A stretch of 64,000 nt of DNA from Afipia sp. Root123D2 (GTDB taxonomy: Bacteria; Pseudomonadota; Alphaproteobacteria; Rhizobiales; Xanthobacteraceae). Under the pieces are notes generated by a model. It saw only the letters and a program-made list of their open reading frames with translations. It did not search any database and had not been told where the DNA came from. The stretch is from positions 814,001-878,000 of the forward strand of contig NZ_LMDP01000003.1 of NCBI RefSeq assembly GCF_001425835.1, written 5' to 3'. Shown piece after piece: positions 10,372 through 22,023 of this stretch. Positions within the stretch are counted from its first letter, which is position 1. Each line of letters begins with the position of its first letter. A program made the translations under genes and the position numbers.

Positions 10372-12120
10372 TCAGAGCGGTAATTCCGGCTCGCGACGCG
10401 CGTCGCGGCGGGCCACGGTGGCCGAGGCAGATGCCGACGAACGGATGAAATTCCAGCGGATGGTCGAAACCTGCCGGGCGTTCTGGCGGATGACGATCTG
10501 CGAGGTTCGTCGCGCTCCATCGGAGCCTGCCAGATACACGCTGTCCTCCAGATCAACCCTTTCGCTGGCGGCCTCGAAGGTCCAGACGTCGCGATTGGGC
10601 AGAACCAGCATCACACCGCGGCCGTCACTGAGGCGGCTCGCCTTGACGAACGGATGAAGATGGAAGCGCAGCGTATAGTCGTCGGCGCCGCCCTTGAATG
10701 CCGCGCCGGGGCGCTTGGCGATCGTGTCTTCGCCGTCGATCCGGCTGCCGTCCTCGGACAGCATCAGCACCCGCCGGTGGGTGACGCCGAATTGCCTGAG
10801 GTAGCCGTCATGCGACATCGTCAGCAGCGTGCCGCTTTCGGTTACCTCGCGATAGGCTTCGATGTTGACGGGGCCGGAGACGATCGGCGCGCCCTGCAGC
10901 ATTTTTTTCATCGCCGAGCGTTCGATGAACTTGCATGACGAAGTCTCGTGATAGGTCAGCGTCGAGTGGGCTGCGGTGCTGCGCGCGAATACCCGCCAGT
11001 TGTCGCGCCCGGTCGGCGGCATTCCGCAATTGACCACGATCCGGTTGGTGCCCGACGACAGTTCGAACGACAGGCAGCCGGCATGGGCGTCGTGGCTGAC
11101 GCTCGGCGGCGGCGGCGGGCCGGTATCGGCGATGATGACGGTCGGCCCGGCGTCGAGACGCTGGAAGCCGGTGTGCGGCATGCTCGCCATCGGTGTGCCG
11201 TGGGTGTCGTCATAGGCGAGCAGGGTCGCCACCACGCCGGACGGCGCGTTGCTCATGCCGTTGAACAGCGCGAAAGAGCCGTCGCCGTGGCGGAAGAACC
11301 GCAGCATCGGCATCATCCGGTCGATCGCGTTGAGCAGTGCCTGCGGCGGCGCGATGTTGCGAGCGGCAAAAGTCTGCCGCAGCGGCAGAAGATCAAGCAG
11401 CAATTCCACCAGCGCGCCGGGATTGCGCGAGATGTGTCCGCCGTCGGGCAGGATCTGGCGCTGCAATTCGTCCGAGAGTTTGCGCGTCGCAGTGCGGATA
11501 TGCTTGCTCTGGTTGGCGAGGCACAGCGACGCGTAGCACAGCGCGATCATCACCTGCAGCCGCGGCAGGCCGTCGGCAATATCGACCGCGGTGTAGCGCA
11601 GGGTCCGGATTTCGCGCGACAGATGACGCAGGAAGCGGCGATAGAATTTGGGGTCGGCGTCGTTGAGCACCAGCGGCGCCTGCGACAGCAGCGAGATGAT
11701 CCGCCGCGCGAGCACGTCAGCGCGGCGCCCGACCGCGCTCTTGCGTTTCGGATTCGACAGCCAGTCGTCGATCAGCGCGCGGGCGTTGGCGCGGGTGATG
11801 GCGGATTCGGCGGCGCGCAGATGACGCAGCCAGCCGAAACCGAGCAGCGCGACCTCCCAGTCCTCCGACGGCGGATCGAGATCGAACACCGAGCGGCCGT
11901 GGCAGGTGACGATCTTGCCGGCGAACACGAAGCGGCCCGAATAGACCTCGGCGGCGCGGGTGGCGTCAGTGGTGCGCAAATCGTGCGGCGCGATCAGCAG
12001 GCGATCGGTGCGGCCGGGGAACAGACGCGACACCGCAACCGACCTGCCGCTGGCGCGCGCCATCATCTTCCGCGCGGCGCGGACCAGCAAAAGCCTCGAA
12101 ATGCGTCTTCGTCCTGCCAC
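10372..12120 (-). CDS. Heparinase II/III family protein
   Basis: The product is 582 aa if the GTG at 12120 is the start; two in-frame ATGs at 12063-12066 are alternatives and no upstream site has a strong ribosome binding site. The N-terminal half is an alpha-helical toroid-like region (residues 90-330, with LFNGMSN near the end). The C-terminal beta-rich half has [20 protein letters not shown] and [13 protein letters not shown], the pattern of the heparinase II/III fold. The family cleaves uronic-acid polysaccharides by beta-elimination, but the alphaproteobacterial genes placed between rsmB and purH have no demonstrated substrate. Confidence 0.82.
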   Translation of the reverse strand: MAGRRRISRLLLVRAARKMMARASGRSVAVSRLFPGRTDRLLIAPHDLRTTDATRAAEVYSGRFVFAGKIVTCHGRSVFDLDPPSEDWEVALLGFGWLRHLRAAESAITRANARALIDDWLSNPKRKSAVGRRADVLARRIISLLSQAPLVLNDADPKFYRRFLRHLSREIRTLRYTAVDIADGLPRLQVMIALCYASLCLANQSKHIRTATRKLSDELQRQILPDGGHISRNPGALVELLLDLLPLRQTFAARNIAPPQALLNAIDRMMPMLRFFRHGDGSFALFNGMSNAPSGVVATLLAYDDTHGTPMASMPHTGFQRLDAGPTVIIADTGPPPPPSVSHDAHAGCLSFELSSGTNRIVVNCGMPPTGRDNWRVFARSTAAHSTLTYHETSSCKFIERSAMKKMLQGAPIVSGPVNIEAYREVTESGTLLTMSHDGYLRQFGVTHRRVLMLSEDGSRIDGEDTIAKRPGAAFKGGADDYTLRFHLHPFVKASRLSDGRGVMLVLPNRDVWTFEAASERVDLEDSVYLAGSDGARRTSQIVIRQNARQVSTIRWNFIRSSASASATVARRDARREPELPL

Positions 12121-12256
12121 GCGCCCTGCCCGCTGGAATCCCCAAGCAATCTTTTAGTCTGGAATTGCGCGCAACACACCCTGTTGACCCTGGCTGCACA
12201 GGCAAATGCCGCGCCGGAGTCCGCAATTCGACGCCAGCATGGCGTCGTCGAATCAA

Positions 12257-12273
12257 AATGGTTATGAACCATT
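12257..12273. promoter_or_regulatory. Perfect inverted repeat in the rsmB-heparinase gap
   Basis: AATGGTT-ATG-AACCATT is a perfect 7-3-7 inverted repeat, just after an imperfect hairpin TTCGACGCCA..TGGCGTCGTCGAA (12228-12253). Both are in the 259-base gap between rsmB and the heparinase-like gene. They could be an operator for the latter or part of an mRNA structure. I see no gene in this gap. Confidence 0.35.
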
Positions 12274-12379
12274 CTATCCGGGGCACGGTCCGGCCCAAAA
12301 GCCAGGTCTGCCAGGGCAGAGTCTGCCAAGGGAAAGCCTGTCGCGGACCGATGCCCGCCGCTTCAGGCCGGGGCTGTCG

Positions 12380-13720
12380 TCAGGATTTGACCAGCCGCGC
12401 GGCGTAGAAGCCGTCGAGCCCGGAAAGCCGGGGATCGGCGTGAGGCAGATGGCACGGCAGCGTTCGCAGATCGCCATCCGGCGTGATCAGTTCGGCATGG
12501 CCCGCGACATCGCTCGCGGTGACGGGAACCCGCTTCACGCCGGACTCGGCGGCGAGCAGCGCAGCAATCGCGTGCTCGCCTTCTTCCGGCTCGAGCGAGC
12601 AGGTGCAATACACCAGCGTACCGCCGGGCTTGAGCAGCGACACCGCTTTGGCGAGCAGCCGCTGCTGCACGGCTGCCAGCATGCCGATGTCGCTTTCCTG
12701 CTTCAGCCACGCCACGTCGGGATGGCGCCGGATGGTTCCGGTGGCGGCGCATGGCGCATCGAGCAGCACGCCGTCGAACAAATCGCCGGTCCATTCGGCG
12801 GCATCGGCGACGACGGTTGTCGCCCCGAGCGACAGGCGCGCGAGATTGTCCTTGAGACGGGCGATGCGGGCCGGCGAGCGGTCGATCGCGGTCACCGTTG
12901 CCCCGCCATGAGCGAGTTGCGCGGTCTTGCCGCCCGGCGCGGCGCAGAGATCGACGATGGTCTTGCCATTGAGATCGCCGAACAGGCGGGCCGGCATCGC
13001 GGCGGCGGCGTCCTGCACCCACCATTGGCCGTCGCTGAAGCCGGGCAGCATGGTGATCGGGCCCTGCAGCACCGTGCGGATGGTTCCGGTGGAGAGTGCC
13101 TCGCCATGCAGCCGCGTTGCCCAGGCGGCCGCGTCGGATTTGGTGGTGAGATCGAGCGGCGGCTCATGGCCGATCGCTTCCGCCATCGCTTTCGCGTTGT
13201 CCTCGCCGTAATGCGCGACCCAGCGCTTCACCAGCCATGGCGGCAAATCGATCATCGAGGTGCGGACTTCCTCGATGAGCGGGTGCCCTTCGCGCGCGCA
13301 GCGGCGCAGCACGGCGTTGACGAGGCCGGCATATTTCGCGGCGCGCCGGTCGGCCTGCACCAGACGAACGGAGAGATCGACGGCGGCGTGATCGGGCACG
13401 TCCATCCAGAGAATCTGAGTCGCGCCGATCAGTAGCGCGCTTTGCGCGCGCGGCGCGTCGGTCGGAACGCCACGATCGAGCAGCCGCGACAGCACATGCC
13501 CGAGAGTTCCGAGCTTGCGCAGGATGGTGGCGACCAGACGGCGCATCAGTGCACGATCGCGGTCGGACAGCGATTTCAGACCGGGATGAGCGCCCGTGCC
13601 TTCAAGCTGTTCGTCGAGCGTGCGCCGCTTGTGCAGCACTCCGTCCAGGATGTCGGCGGCAATCCGACGCGCGGCGAGGCCGGGCACCTCGGTCGGCGGG
13701 ACGAATCTCGAAGGCTTCAT
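12380..13720 (-). CDS. rsmB: 16S rRNA (cytosine(967)-C(5))-methyltransferase
   Basis: The product is 446 aa. An N-terminal NusB-like RNA-binding domain (residues about 10-160, including RAQSALLIGATQILWMDVPDHAAV split by helices) is followed by a SAM-dependent m5C methyltransferase domain. That domain has the SAM loop DLCAAPGGKTAQLA, the DAPC motif and the catalytic cysteine in TLVYCTCSLEPEE. It methylates C967 of 16S rRNA before subunit assembly. It heads a co-oriented set with the heparinase-like gene and purH, and is divergent from the DUF1674 gene. Confidence 0.94.
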   Translation of the reverse strand: MKPSRFVPPTEVPGLAARRIAADILDGVLHKRRTLDEQLEGTGAHPGLKSLSDRDRALMRRLVATILRKLGTLGHVLSRLLDRGVPTDAPRAQSALLIGATQILWMDVPDHAAVDLSVRLVQADRRAAKYAGLVNAVLRRCAREGHPLIEEVRTSMIDLPPWLVKRWVAHYGEDNAKAMAEAIGHEPPLDLTTKSDAAAWATRLHGEALSTGTIRTVLQGPITMLPGFSDGQWWVQDAAAAMPARLFGDLNGKTIVDLCAAPGGKTAQLAHGGATVTAIDRSPARIARLKDNLARLSLGATTVVADAAEWTGDLFDGVLLDAPCAATGTIRRHPDVAWLKQESDIGMLAAVQQRLLAKAVSLLKPGGTLVYCTCSLEPEEGEHAIAALLAAESGVKRVPVTASDVAGHAELITPDGDLRTLPCHLPHADPRLSGLDGFYAARLVKS

Positions 13721-13911
13721 GCGGACGGAACATCACTTGGCGGGAACAACGGCGACACCTGGGTCGCGGCGAGAGCGCATCCGTGACACCCGAATATGCC
13801 AATTGTAAGAATCGCCTTCATGCGATCACAGTTGTTGCGCGGAATAATCATGCAGTACGGTCTCGCATGAATGTGCTTTCCGCTTTGTTGCCCGAGTCCG
13901 GAGTTTTCCGC

Positions 13912-14157
13912 ATGAACGACCATCCCGCACACCCATCCGATCCGGCTAGCGCCGATGCGGCCGCCCCGCCGCGCAAGCCGCTTACCCCGGAGGCGCAGCG
14001 GGCGCTGGCCGAGGCCGCCGAGCGACGGGCCCAGGCCGAACGCGATAGCCAGCAGGAAGATATCCTCAAGGGTCAGAAGGAAATTCAGGGACCGAAGGGA
14101 CCGGAGCCGACCCGGTACGGCGATTGGGAACGCAAGGGAATTGCGTCCGACTTCTAG
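13912..14157 (+). CDS. DUF1674 / SDHAF4-like protein
   Basis: The product is 81 aa, starting at ATG 13912 with GGAG eight bases upstream; an earlier ATG at 13867 lacks a site. The acidic and helical middle is followed by EPTRYGDWERKGIASDF, the C-terminal signature of DUF1674, the bacterial counterpart of mitochondrial succinate dehydrogenase assembly factor 4. In eukaryotes that factor binds flavinated SdhA before it joins SdhB. Given sdhAB at the end of this window, a role as SDH maturation chaperone is plausible, though the genes are 48 kb apart. Confidence 0.85.
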   Translation: MNDHPAHPSDPASADAAAPPRKPLTPEAQRALAEAAERRAQAERDSQQEDILKGQKEIQGPKGPEPTRYGDWERKGIASDF

Positions 14158-14234
14158 TATCCGGCCTATCGCATTACGCCAATACAACCCAAGATTGCAG
14201 TTGCGAATCGCATAGGTTGCGCTAATCTAGGGAT

Positions 14235-14845
14235 ATGTTCCTAGCGTCCCGCTCAGCTATGTCATTCGGCCGCTCGCCGTCGGCGTTGCTGGCCTGTGTG
14301 TTTGTGCTCGGGATCGTCTTCGGATCGCTGCTGCCGTTGAAGCCGGCCCACTGGCCCGAAGCGGTGGCCGCTCGTGGCGCCGGGGCGTCAGCGCCCCATG
14401 TTGCGCCGGATGGCGGACAGGACGGCATGGTTTGGGCGCGCAGTGGAAACCGGGATGCGCGCCACCCGGTCGAGGTCGTTCGGGTCATCGACGGCGATAC
14501 GCTTGAGGCTCGGGTGCATCTGTGGCCGGGATTGGAGATGATGACGCGGGTTCGGCTGCGCGGCATCGATGCGCCCGAGTTGAAAGCGCATTGTCCGGAG
14601 GAGCGCGAACTGCCGAGATTGCACGGGACGCCCTGCAGGAAATGCTCGCCGCCGGCGATGTCGCGATCTTCAATATCGGTCCTGACAAGTACAACGGGCG
14701 CGTTGTCGCCGATGCCGCGACGCGCGGGACGCCGAATGTGTCATCGGCGCTTCTTTCGGCCGGTCATGTGCGACGCTATGGCGGCGGCCATCGCAGCGGC
14801 TGGTGCGCGCGGGCGAGCCGGGAGCGCGGTATCGCGTCAAAATAA
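14235..14845 (+). pseudogene. Thermonuclease (SNase-like) gene broken by a frameshift
   Basis: The first frame from 14235 gives an N-terminal membrane anchor (LLACVFVLGIVFGSLLPL) and the start of an SNase domain: EVVRVIDGDTLEARV, then RVRLRGIDAPELKAHCPEE. Homology then switches to the next frame: RTAEIARDALQEMLAAGD, NIGPDKYNGRVVADA, SALLSAGHVRRYGGG, ending in WC at the usual terminus. The break lies at about 14598-14615 and fits loss of one base or gain of two. Either the gene is inactive or the sequence has an error. An intact product would be a membrane-anchored nuclease of about 200 aa. Confidence 0.82.
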
Positions 14846-14860
14846 TCCGCTTCAAAATAT

Positions 14861-14888
14861 AAAAAGCCGCGCTGGTGCGCGGCCTTTT
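14861..14888. terminator. Bidirectional hairpin terminator
   Basis: An AAAAAGCCGCG / CGCGGCCTTTT inverted repeat with a six-base loop has A- and T-rich flanks on both sides. It lies between the convergent thermonuclease pseudogene and the L,D-transpeptidase gene and can terminate both. Confidence 0.75.
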
Positions 14889-14908
14889 CATTCCGGCGTT
14901 ATCGCCAA

Positions 14909-15424
14909 TCAGCGCGCAGTGACGATCACCGGCGTGCCGACGGAGACGCGCGCGAACAGGTCGATGATGTCTTCATTGTACATCCGGACGCAGCCGTAAG
15001 AGACGAACCCTCCGACCGATTTCGGGCGGTTGGTGCCGTGAATGGCGTATTCGCCGCCGGCGAGCGTCATCGCTGCGACGCCCATCGGATTCTCCGGCAC
15101 GCCGCCGGGAATCACGTCGGGGATCGAGGGATTGTCGTGCTTCACGTCGGCCGGTGGCGACCATGCCGGGTTGCGATACTTGCCGTCGATCCGGGTGGCG
15201 CCGGCCCATTCCTTGCCGCGCTTGCCGACTCCGACCGGATAGCGCACCGCGTGGCTTTCATCGATAACGTAATAGAGGCGGCGTTCCTTGGTCTTGACCA
15301 CGATGGTGCCCGGTGAATAGCCGACCGGCGTCGTGACCAGATCGGGCCGCGCCAATGCGGCTGTTCCCGACATCAATCCCAAACCGAGGGTGGCGGCCAA
15401 CGCCACCGCAAACGTCCGCAACAT
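14909..15424 (-). CDS. L,D-transpeptidase (YkuD domain), exported
   Basis: The product is 171 aa with a signal peptide ending near TAALA. The YkuD domain covers about residues 38-170 and carries the catalytic pattern HGTN (His129) .. SYGCVRM (Cys145, Arg147). These enzymes make 3-3 or lipoprotein cross-links in peptidoglycan. The protein is short, with only the catalytic domain, which is typical of the multiple paralogues in Bradyrhizobium relatives. A hairpin terminator lies just downstream at 14861-14888. Confidence 0.92.
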   Translation of the reverse strand: MLRTFAVALAATLGLGLMSGTAALARPDLVTTPVGYSPGTIVVKTKERRLYYVIDESHAVRYPVGVGKRGKEWAGATRIDGKYRNPAWSPPADVKHDNPSIPDVIPGGVPENPMGVAAMTLAGGEYAIHGTNRPKSVGGFVSYGCVRMYNEDIIDLFARVSVGTPVIVTAR

Positions 15425-15516
15425 CCTAAATCTCCACAGCGCCCGTCACCGGCGCGATCCGAATTCCGGCATCCAGATAAAATACGGCCGGCAAAGTAAA
15501 TGCCCTGAAAACAACA

Positions 15517-15546
15517 CTCGCCGCCAAAACGAAATTTGGCGGCGAG
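15517..15546 (-). terminator. Terminator of acs
   Basis: A perfect 12-base stem, CTCGCCGCCAAA / TTTGGCGGCGAG, with a six-base loop lies 53 bases after the acs stop. On the minus strand it is followed by TGTTGTTTTC. Confidence 0.7.
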
Positions 15547-15598
15547 CGGTGCTGACAATCACGTGACCGGCGCATCGATCCGCGCCGTGGCCGGGCGC

Positions 15599-17548
<1,950 letters not shown>

Positions 17549-17673
17549 CGTTTCCTCCACGTGCCGGCTGCGATTTGACGTGGTCGCATGCCGTCCTTGC
17601 CATTGACCCGACTATGCGCTTTTGCCCGAGGGGGCGACAAGCGCCAAAGGATAGGACTTTTGTCGCACCGCCG

Positions 17674-18348
17674 TTACCGGACAGCCAGACTCCACACCGA
17701 GGTATGCTTGATGTCAGCATCCTCGAGATCGCGCGTCACCGGGACGCCGTAGGTCGCCACGGCCACGAGCTTGTCTTTCGGCAAATAACTCCGGCCCGGA
17801 TCGCCGATCAAGACCGAGGTCCCGCGCAGCGCCTGACGGGTCAGAAAATCGAACGCGCGTTGCGCGGTGTCGCGCTCGTAGAAAATGTCGCCAGCCAGAA
17901 TAACGTCCCACTGTTCGTCTCCCGGCGATGCCAGCAGATCGCGCGCGACGATTGTGAGCGTAATGCCGTTATGTTGCGCATTCAGGTCTGCGGCAACGCG
18001 CGCAAACGGGTCGATATCCGCGACCGCGACAGAGGCCGCGCCGGCCTTCATCGCGGCGATGCCAACCAGACCGGAGCCGCTGGCGAGATCGAGCACGTGT
18101 TTGCCGCCAACCACATCGGGATGATCGAGGACGTAGCGTCCCAGCGCCTGACCGCCGGCCCAGGCGAACGCCCAGAATGGCGGCGGCAAGCCATCCCGGC
18201 CGATTTCCTCTTCGGTCTTGTGCCACAACGGCACGGCCTCGTCGGCAACGAAGATCGAGATGTCCGGAATCAGCGGTACCGGCCGCAAGCGCGTGTTGTC
18301 GCGGATGAACGCAGCCTTGTCGGCGATGTTGGGCAGGCTGATGTCCAT
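17674..18348 (-). CDS. Class I SAM-dependent methyltransferase, ETFB-lysine-methyltransferase-like
   Basis: The product is 224 aa. The SAM-binding motif I is VLDLASGSGLVGIAA, motif II is VAVADIDPFA, and the post-II segment is ILAGDIFYE, matching the D-x-F-Y/F-E pattern of family-16 protein methyltransferases such as METTL20 and its bacterial counterparts, which methylate electron-transfer flavoprotein beta. The substrate here is inferred by family only. It follows the EVE gene by 34 bases and is likely the last gene of a tsaD-gpsA-EVE-methyltransferase unit. Confidence 0.75.
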   Translation of the reverse strand: MDISLPNIADKAAFIRDNTRLRPVPLIPDISIFVADEAVPLWHKTEEEIGRDGLPPPFWAFAWAGGQALGRYVLDHPDVVGGKHVLDLASGSGLVGIAAMKAGAASVAVADIDPFARVAADLNAQHNGITLTIVARDLLASPGDEQWDVILAGDIFYERDTAQRAFDFLTRQALRGTSVLIGDPGRSYLPKDKLVAVATYGVPVTRDLEDADIKHTSVWSLAVR

Positions 18349-18382
18349 CAGGGCTTTCGGCAGGGGCGATGACGCGCGTCCG

Positions 18383-18796
18383 TCAGATGCCGCCCATCTT
18401 GCAAACCATCTTCCATTCGTCGGGTTTCACGCTCTGCACCGACAGCCGCGAAAACTTAACAAGATCCATTTCCGCCAGCTTCTTGTCGGTCTTGATGGTC
18501 TCGAGCGAAACCGGCGTCTTCAGCGGCTTGTCGGCCTTGATGTCGACGCAGACGAACTTGCCGGTCTTGTCGGTCGGGTCGGGATAATGCTCGCGGATGA
18601 TCTCGACGATGCCGACGATCTCCTTGCCTTCGTTGGAATGATAGTAGAAGGCGCGGTCGCCTTTCTTCATCTTCATCATGTTGAGCTTGGCGGTGTGGTT
18701 GCGCACGCCGGTCCACGCCTCGCCCTTGGCGCCCTTGGCGACCTGCTGATCCCACGACCATGTGGAGGGTTCTGATTTCACCAGCCAGTAATTCAT
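18383..18796 (-). CDS. EVE domain protein
   Basis: The product is 137 aa and the whole chain is one EVE domain, beginning MNYWLVKSEPSTWSW and containing WTGVRNHTAKLNM and GDRAFYYHSNEGKEIVGIVE. The fold is related to PUA and YTH domains and binds modified bases. Bacterial EVE proteins are linked to modified-DNA recognition and RNA metabolism, but the single-domain form in housekeeping loci near tsaD/gpsA is of unknown role. It lies 19 bases after gpsA. Confidence 0.9.
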   Translation of the reverse strand: MNYWLVKSEPSTWSWDQQVAKGAKGEAWTGVRNHTAKLNMMKMKKGDRAFYYHSNEGKEIVGIVEIIREHYPDPTDKTGKFVCVDIKADKPLKTPVSLETIKTDKKLAEMDLVKFSRLSVQSVKPDEWKMVCKMGGI

Positions 18797-18815
18797 CTGT
18801 CGTGTCCTGTTGTAT

Positions 18816-19796
18816 TTATCCCTCGGCCTTGAACGGCCGAGTCATCAGCGCTTCGATCGCTTCATTGACGGTGAGTGCGCCGCCGAGAATCGCCGCGACG
18901 GCATTCGCCACCGGCATATCGATATCCTTCGCTTCGGCCAACTCGACCAGCACCGGCGCGGTGAACTGTCCCTCGGCGAGTTTGCCGGGCGATGGTAAGG
19001 CACCGCGCCCGAGCGCGATGCCGAGCGAAAAATTGCGCGACTGCGGACTCGAGCAGGTCAGCAGCAGATCTCCCAATCCCGACAGACCCGAGATGGTTTC
19101 AGCACGCGCGCCGAGGCCGCGCCCGAACCGCATCAGTTCGGCGAAGCCGCGTGTCGTCAGTGCCGCCAGCGCCGAGGCGCCGAGTTGTTTGCCGACCACG
19201 ATTCCGGCCGCGATCGCCAGCACGTTCTTGGCCGCGCCGCCGATTTCGACGCCGCGCACGTCGGTGGTGTGATAGGGGCGAAACGTCGCGGAGCCGAGCG
19301 CGTGGACCAGCGACGCGGCCAGCGTTTCGTCGCGCGCGGCCAGGGTGACGGCCGTCGGCAGTCCGCGCGCCACGTCGCTGGCGAAACTCGGTCCCGACAG
19401 GATCGCCGGTTTCGCATCCGGAATCGTTGCGGCAACGATCTCGGTCATGAATTTGTGCGAGCCGTGTTCGATGCCCTTGGCGCAGACGATAACCGGCGTG
19501 CCCTTGGCGAGATGCGGCGCGAGATCGATCGCGGCAGAGCGCAGGTTCTGCGCCGGCACCACAAGCAGGATCGCATCGGCCTTCGCCGCGCCGGCGAGGT
19601 CGTCGGTCACGCCGACGTCGGCGTCGAGCTTGATCCCCGGCAGCCGAGGATTTTCGCGCGTGGTTCGGATGGTTGTCGCGATCGTGGCCTGACGCGCATA
19701 GAGCACGACATCGCGTCCGGCACGCGCGGTAGCATTGGCGAGCGCGGTGCCCCATGCGCCCGCGCCGATTACTGAAATATTCTGGTACGATGTCAT
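18816..19796 (-). CDS. gpsA: NAD(P)H-dependent glycerol-3-phosphate dehydrogenase
   Basis: The product is 326 aa and makes sn-glycerol-3-phosphate for phospholipid synthesis. The Rossmann loop is [54 protein letters not shown] and [19 protein letters not shown] are classic GpsA blocks. ATG 19796 lies four bases after the tsaD stop, indicating coupled translation; the frame is open 25 codons further, inside tsaD. Confidence 0.96.
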   Translation of the reverse strand: MTSYQNISVIGAGAWGTALANATARAGRDVVLYARQATIATTIRTTRENPRLPGIKLDADVGVTDDLAGAAKADAILLVVPAQNLRSAAIDLAPHLAKGTPVIVCAKGIEHGSHKFMTEIVAATIPDAKPAILSGPSFASDVARGLPTAVTLAARDETLAASLVHALGSATFRPYHTTDVRGVEIGGAAKNVLAIAAGIVVGKQLGASALAALTTRGFAELMRFGRGLGARAETISGLSGLGDLLLTCSSPQSRNFSLGIALGRGALPSPGKLAEGQFTAPVLVELAEAKDIDMPVANAVAAILGGALTVNEAIEALMTRPFKAEG

Positions 19797-19800
19797 CTGT

Positions 19801-20892
19801 TCAGTGCCGCGCGCGAGTGTTGGCGAATTTCGCCGGCGTCTGCGTGGTCTCGTCGAGTTTCCAGCGCGCACGCGGGGCGGCTTCCATCTTATCGACGAGA
19901 CCGAGCGCGAGACGTTCCGCGCCGGCCCATGCGATCATCGCGCCGTTGTCGGTGCACAATGACGGCGGCGGAACGATCAGCGTGGTCTGCGCACGGGCGG
20001 CGATGTCCTGAAGCGCGCCGCGAATCGCGAGATTGGCGGCGACGCCACCGGCCGCCACCAGCGCACGGGGCGGGCCGAATTGCTCGTGAAACAGCCGCAG
20101 GCCGACCTTGATGCGATCGGCGGTGGATTCCAGCACGGCGGCCTGAAAGCTCGCGCACAGATCGCTGATGTCCTGCGGCTCCAGCGGGATCAGGCGGCTG
20201 GCCTCGTTGCGCACCGCGGTTTTCAATCCGGACAACGAGAAATTCGCATCGCGCCGCCCCAGCATCGGCCGCGGAAACGCGAATCGCGTGGCGTCGCCGG
20301 TCGCCGCCGCCCGTTCCACTTGCGGGCCGCCGGGATAGGGCAGGTCGAGCATTTTCGCGACCTTGTCGAAGGCTTCGCCCATCGCGTCGTCGACGGTGGT
20401 GCCGATCCGCACATAGTTGCCGACACCAAGCACGGCGACGATCTGGGTGTGACCGCCCGATGCCAGGAACAGGCAGTAGGGAAATGCGAGCGGCACGGTG
20501 AGGCGCGGCGTCAATGCATGAGCCTCGAGATGATTGACCGCGAGCAGCGGGGTGTTGTGGACCATCGCGATCGCTTTGGCGGTGGTCAGCCCGACGATGA
20601 CCCCGCCGATCAGGCCCGGTCCGGCTGCAGCCGCGACGCCGTCGAGTTCCGCGAAACCGATTCCGGCCTCCGTCATGGCGTGTTCGATCAGCCCGTCGAG
20701 CAGATCGACATGGGCGCGAGCGGCGATTTCCGGCACAACGCCGCCGAACGGCGCATGCTCATCGATCTGCGACCGCACGATGTTGGACAGGATGCGTCCG
20801 CTGCCGTCCGGCTGCCGCTCGACCACGGCAGCGGCGGTTTCGTCGCAGGTGGTCTCGATGCCCAGAACCAGTGTGGGGGTGTCGCTGCCCAA
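19801..20892 (-). CDS. tsaD: tRNA N6-adenosine threonylcarbamoyltransferase
   Basis: The product is about 363 aa. It transfers threonylcarbamoyl to A37 of ANN-decoding tRNAs with TsaB/E partners. Visible blocks are [15 protein letters not shown], the metal-binding [20 protein letters not shown] and [14 protein letters not shown]-like [14 protein letters not shown] choose the TTG at 20892 because AAGGG lies six bases before it and the family start is close by; the in-frame ATG at 20946 has no ribosome binding site. It is divergent from hemC, the usual Rhizobiales arrangement. Confidence 0.93.
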   Translation of the reverse strand: MGSDTPTLVLGIETTCDETAAAVVERQPDGSGRILSNIVRSQIDEHAPFGGVVPEIAARAHVDLLDGLIEHAMTEAGIGFAELDGVAAAAGPGLIGGVIVGLTTAKAIAMVHNTPLLAVNHLEAHALTPRLTVPLAFPYCLFLASGGHTQIVAVLGVGNYVRIGTTVDDAMGEAFDKVAKMLDLPYPGGPQVERAAATGDATRFAFPRPMLGRRDANFSLSGLKTAVRNEASRLIPLEPQDISDLCASFQAAVLESTADRIKVGLRLFHEQFGPPRALVAAGGVAANLAIRGALQDIAARAQTTLIVPPPSLCTDNGAMIAWAGAERLALGLVDKMEAAPRARWKLDETTQTPAKFANTRARH

Positions 20893-21061
20893 GTTCAGCC
20901 CTTGCGTTTGCCGCCAAAGCGGCGTTTTCCTTGCCCGGCGTAGCATTGGCGCGCATTGAGCAAAAGTGGGTGTATTTTTACCAGAAAATGCGTCCAAACG
21001 ACGGTCGAGCGGGTTTTGCTACTGAAGCGGCCCAAAAGCACAACGGAGCGAAGTCGGCAAA

Positions 21062-22021
21062 GTGAATATTGGCGCGCAAGTGTCCGGCACGGACGTTCTG
21101 GCAACGATCGGCACCCGCGGCAGTCCGCTGGCGATGGCGCAGGCCCATGAAGTCCGCGACCGGCTCGCCCGCGCCCACAATGTCGCCCCCGAGCGCTTTG
21201 CGATCCGCCCGATCCGCACCTCGGGCGACGCCATCCAGGATCGGGCGTTGCTCGATGCCGGCGGCAAGGGCCTCTTCACCAAGGAGCTAGAGGAAGCGCT
21301 GCTGGCCGGCAGCATCGATTTCGCCGTCCATTCGTCTAAGGATGTGCCGACATTCTTGCCGGACGCGACATGGCTGTCGTCGTTTCTGCCGCGCGAGGAT
21401 GCGCGCGACGCTTTCATCAGCCACAAGGCCAAATCCTTGAGCGAATTGCCCGCCGGTGCGGTGGTCGGCACCGCGTCGCTGCGCCGTCAGGCGATGGTGT
21501 TGAGGCTGCGGCCCGATCTCAAGGTCAACGTCATTCGCGGCAACGTGCAGACGCGATTGCGCAAGCTCGCGCACGGAGAGGCCGACGCGACGCTGCTGGC
21601 ACTGGCGGGGTTGAAGCGTGTCGGGCTTGAGAAAGAGGCGACACGGATTTTCGAGATCGACGAATTTTTGCCGGCGGTGGGGCAAGGCGCCATCGCTGTC
21701 GAATCGCGGCGCGACGACACGCGGATCAATGCGCTGGTAGCGGCGATCGGCGATGCCGATACCGAGGTGGCGCTCAATGCCGAGCGCAGTTTTCTCGCGT
21801 TGCTCGACGGGTCGTGCCGCACGCCGATCGGCGGTCATTGCCGTGTCGATGGCGACCGGATTCATTTTCGTGGCCTGATCATCTCACCCGACGGCAAGGA
21901 CTTTTATGAAACCGCGCGCGAGGGGGCGCGAGCCGAGGCCGCCGAACTCGGCGCCGATGCCGCGCGTGAATTGCGCGACCGCGCCGGCGAAAAATTCTTC
22001 ACGCTGTTCGGCGGGGTGTAG
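21062..22021 (+). CDS. hemC: Hydroxymethylbilane synthase (porphobilinogen deaminase)
   Basis: The product is 319 aa with a GTG start. It condenses four porphobilinogens. Motifs include ATIGTRGSPLAMAQ, FAVHSSKDVPT (catalytic Asp94), GTASLRRQAMVL, and GSCRTPIGGHC, where Cys252 should carry the dipyrromethane cofactor. hemD starts two bases after its stop, so the two are co-translated. It heads hemC-hemD-mitofilin-hemY. Confidence 0.97.
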   Translation: MNIGAQVSGTDVLATIGTRGSPLAMAQAHEVRDRLARAHNVAPERFAIRPIRTSGDAIQDRALLDAGGKGLFTKELEEALLAGSIDFAVHSSKDVPTFLPDATWLSSFLPREDARDAFISHKAKSLSELPAGAVVGTASLRRQAMVLRLRPDLKVNVIRGNVQTRLRKLAHGEADATLLALAGLKRVGLEKEATRIFEIDEFLPAVGQGAIAVESRRDDTRINALVAAIGDADTEVALNAERSFLALLDGSCRTPIGGHCRVDGDRIHFRGLIISPDGKDFYETAREGARAEAAELGADAARELRDRAGEKFFTLFGGV

Positions 22022-22023
22022 GC

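Noticed and set aside
12206-13435. A 409-codon frame antisense to rsmB
   Set aside because: It is a shadow frame without motifs; rsmB has all catalytic motifs.
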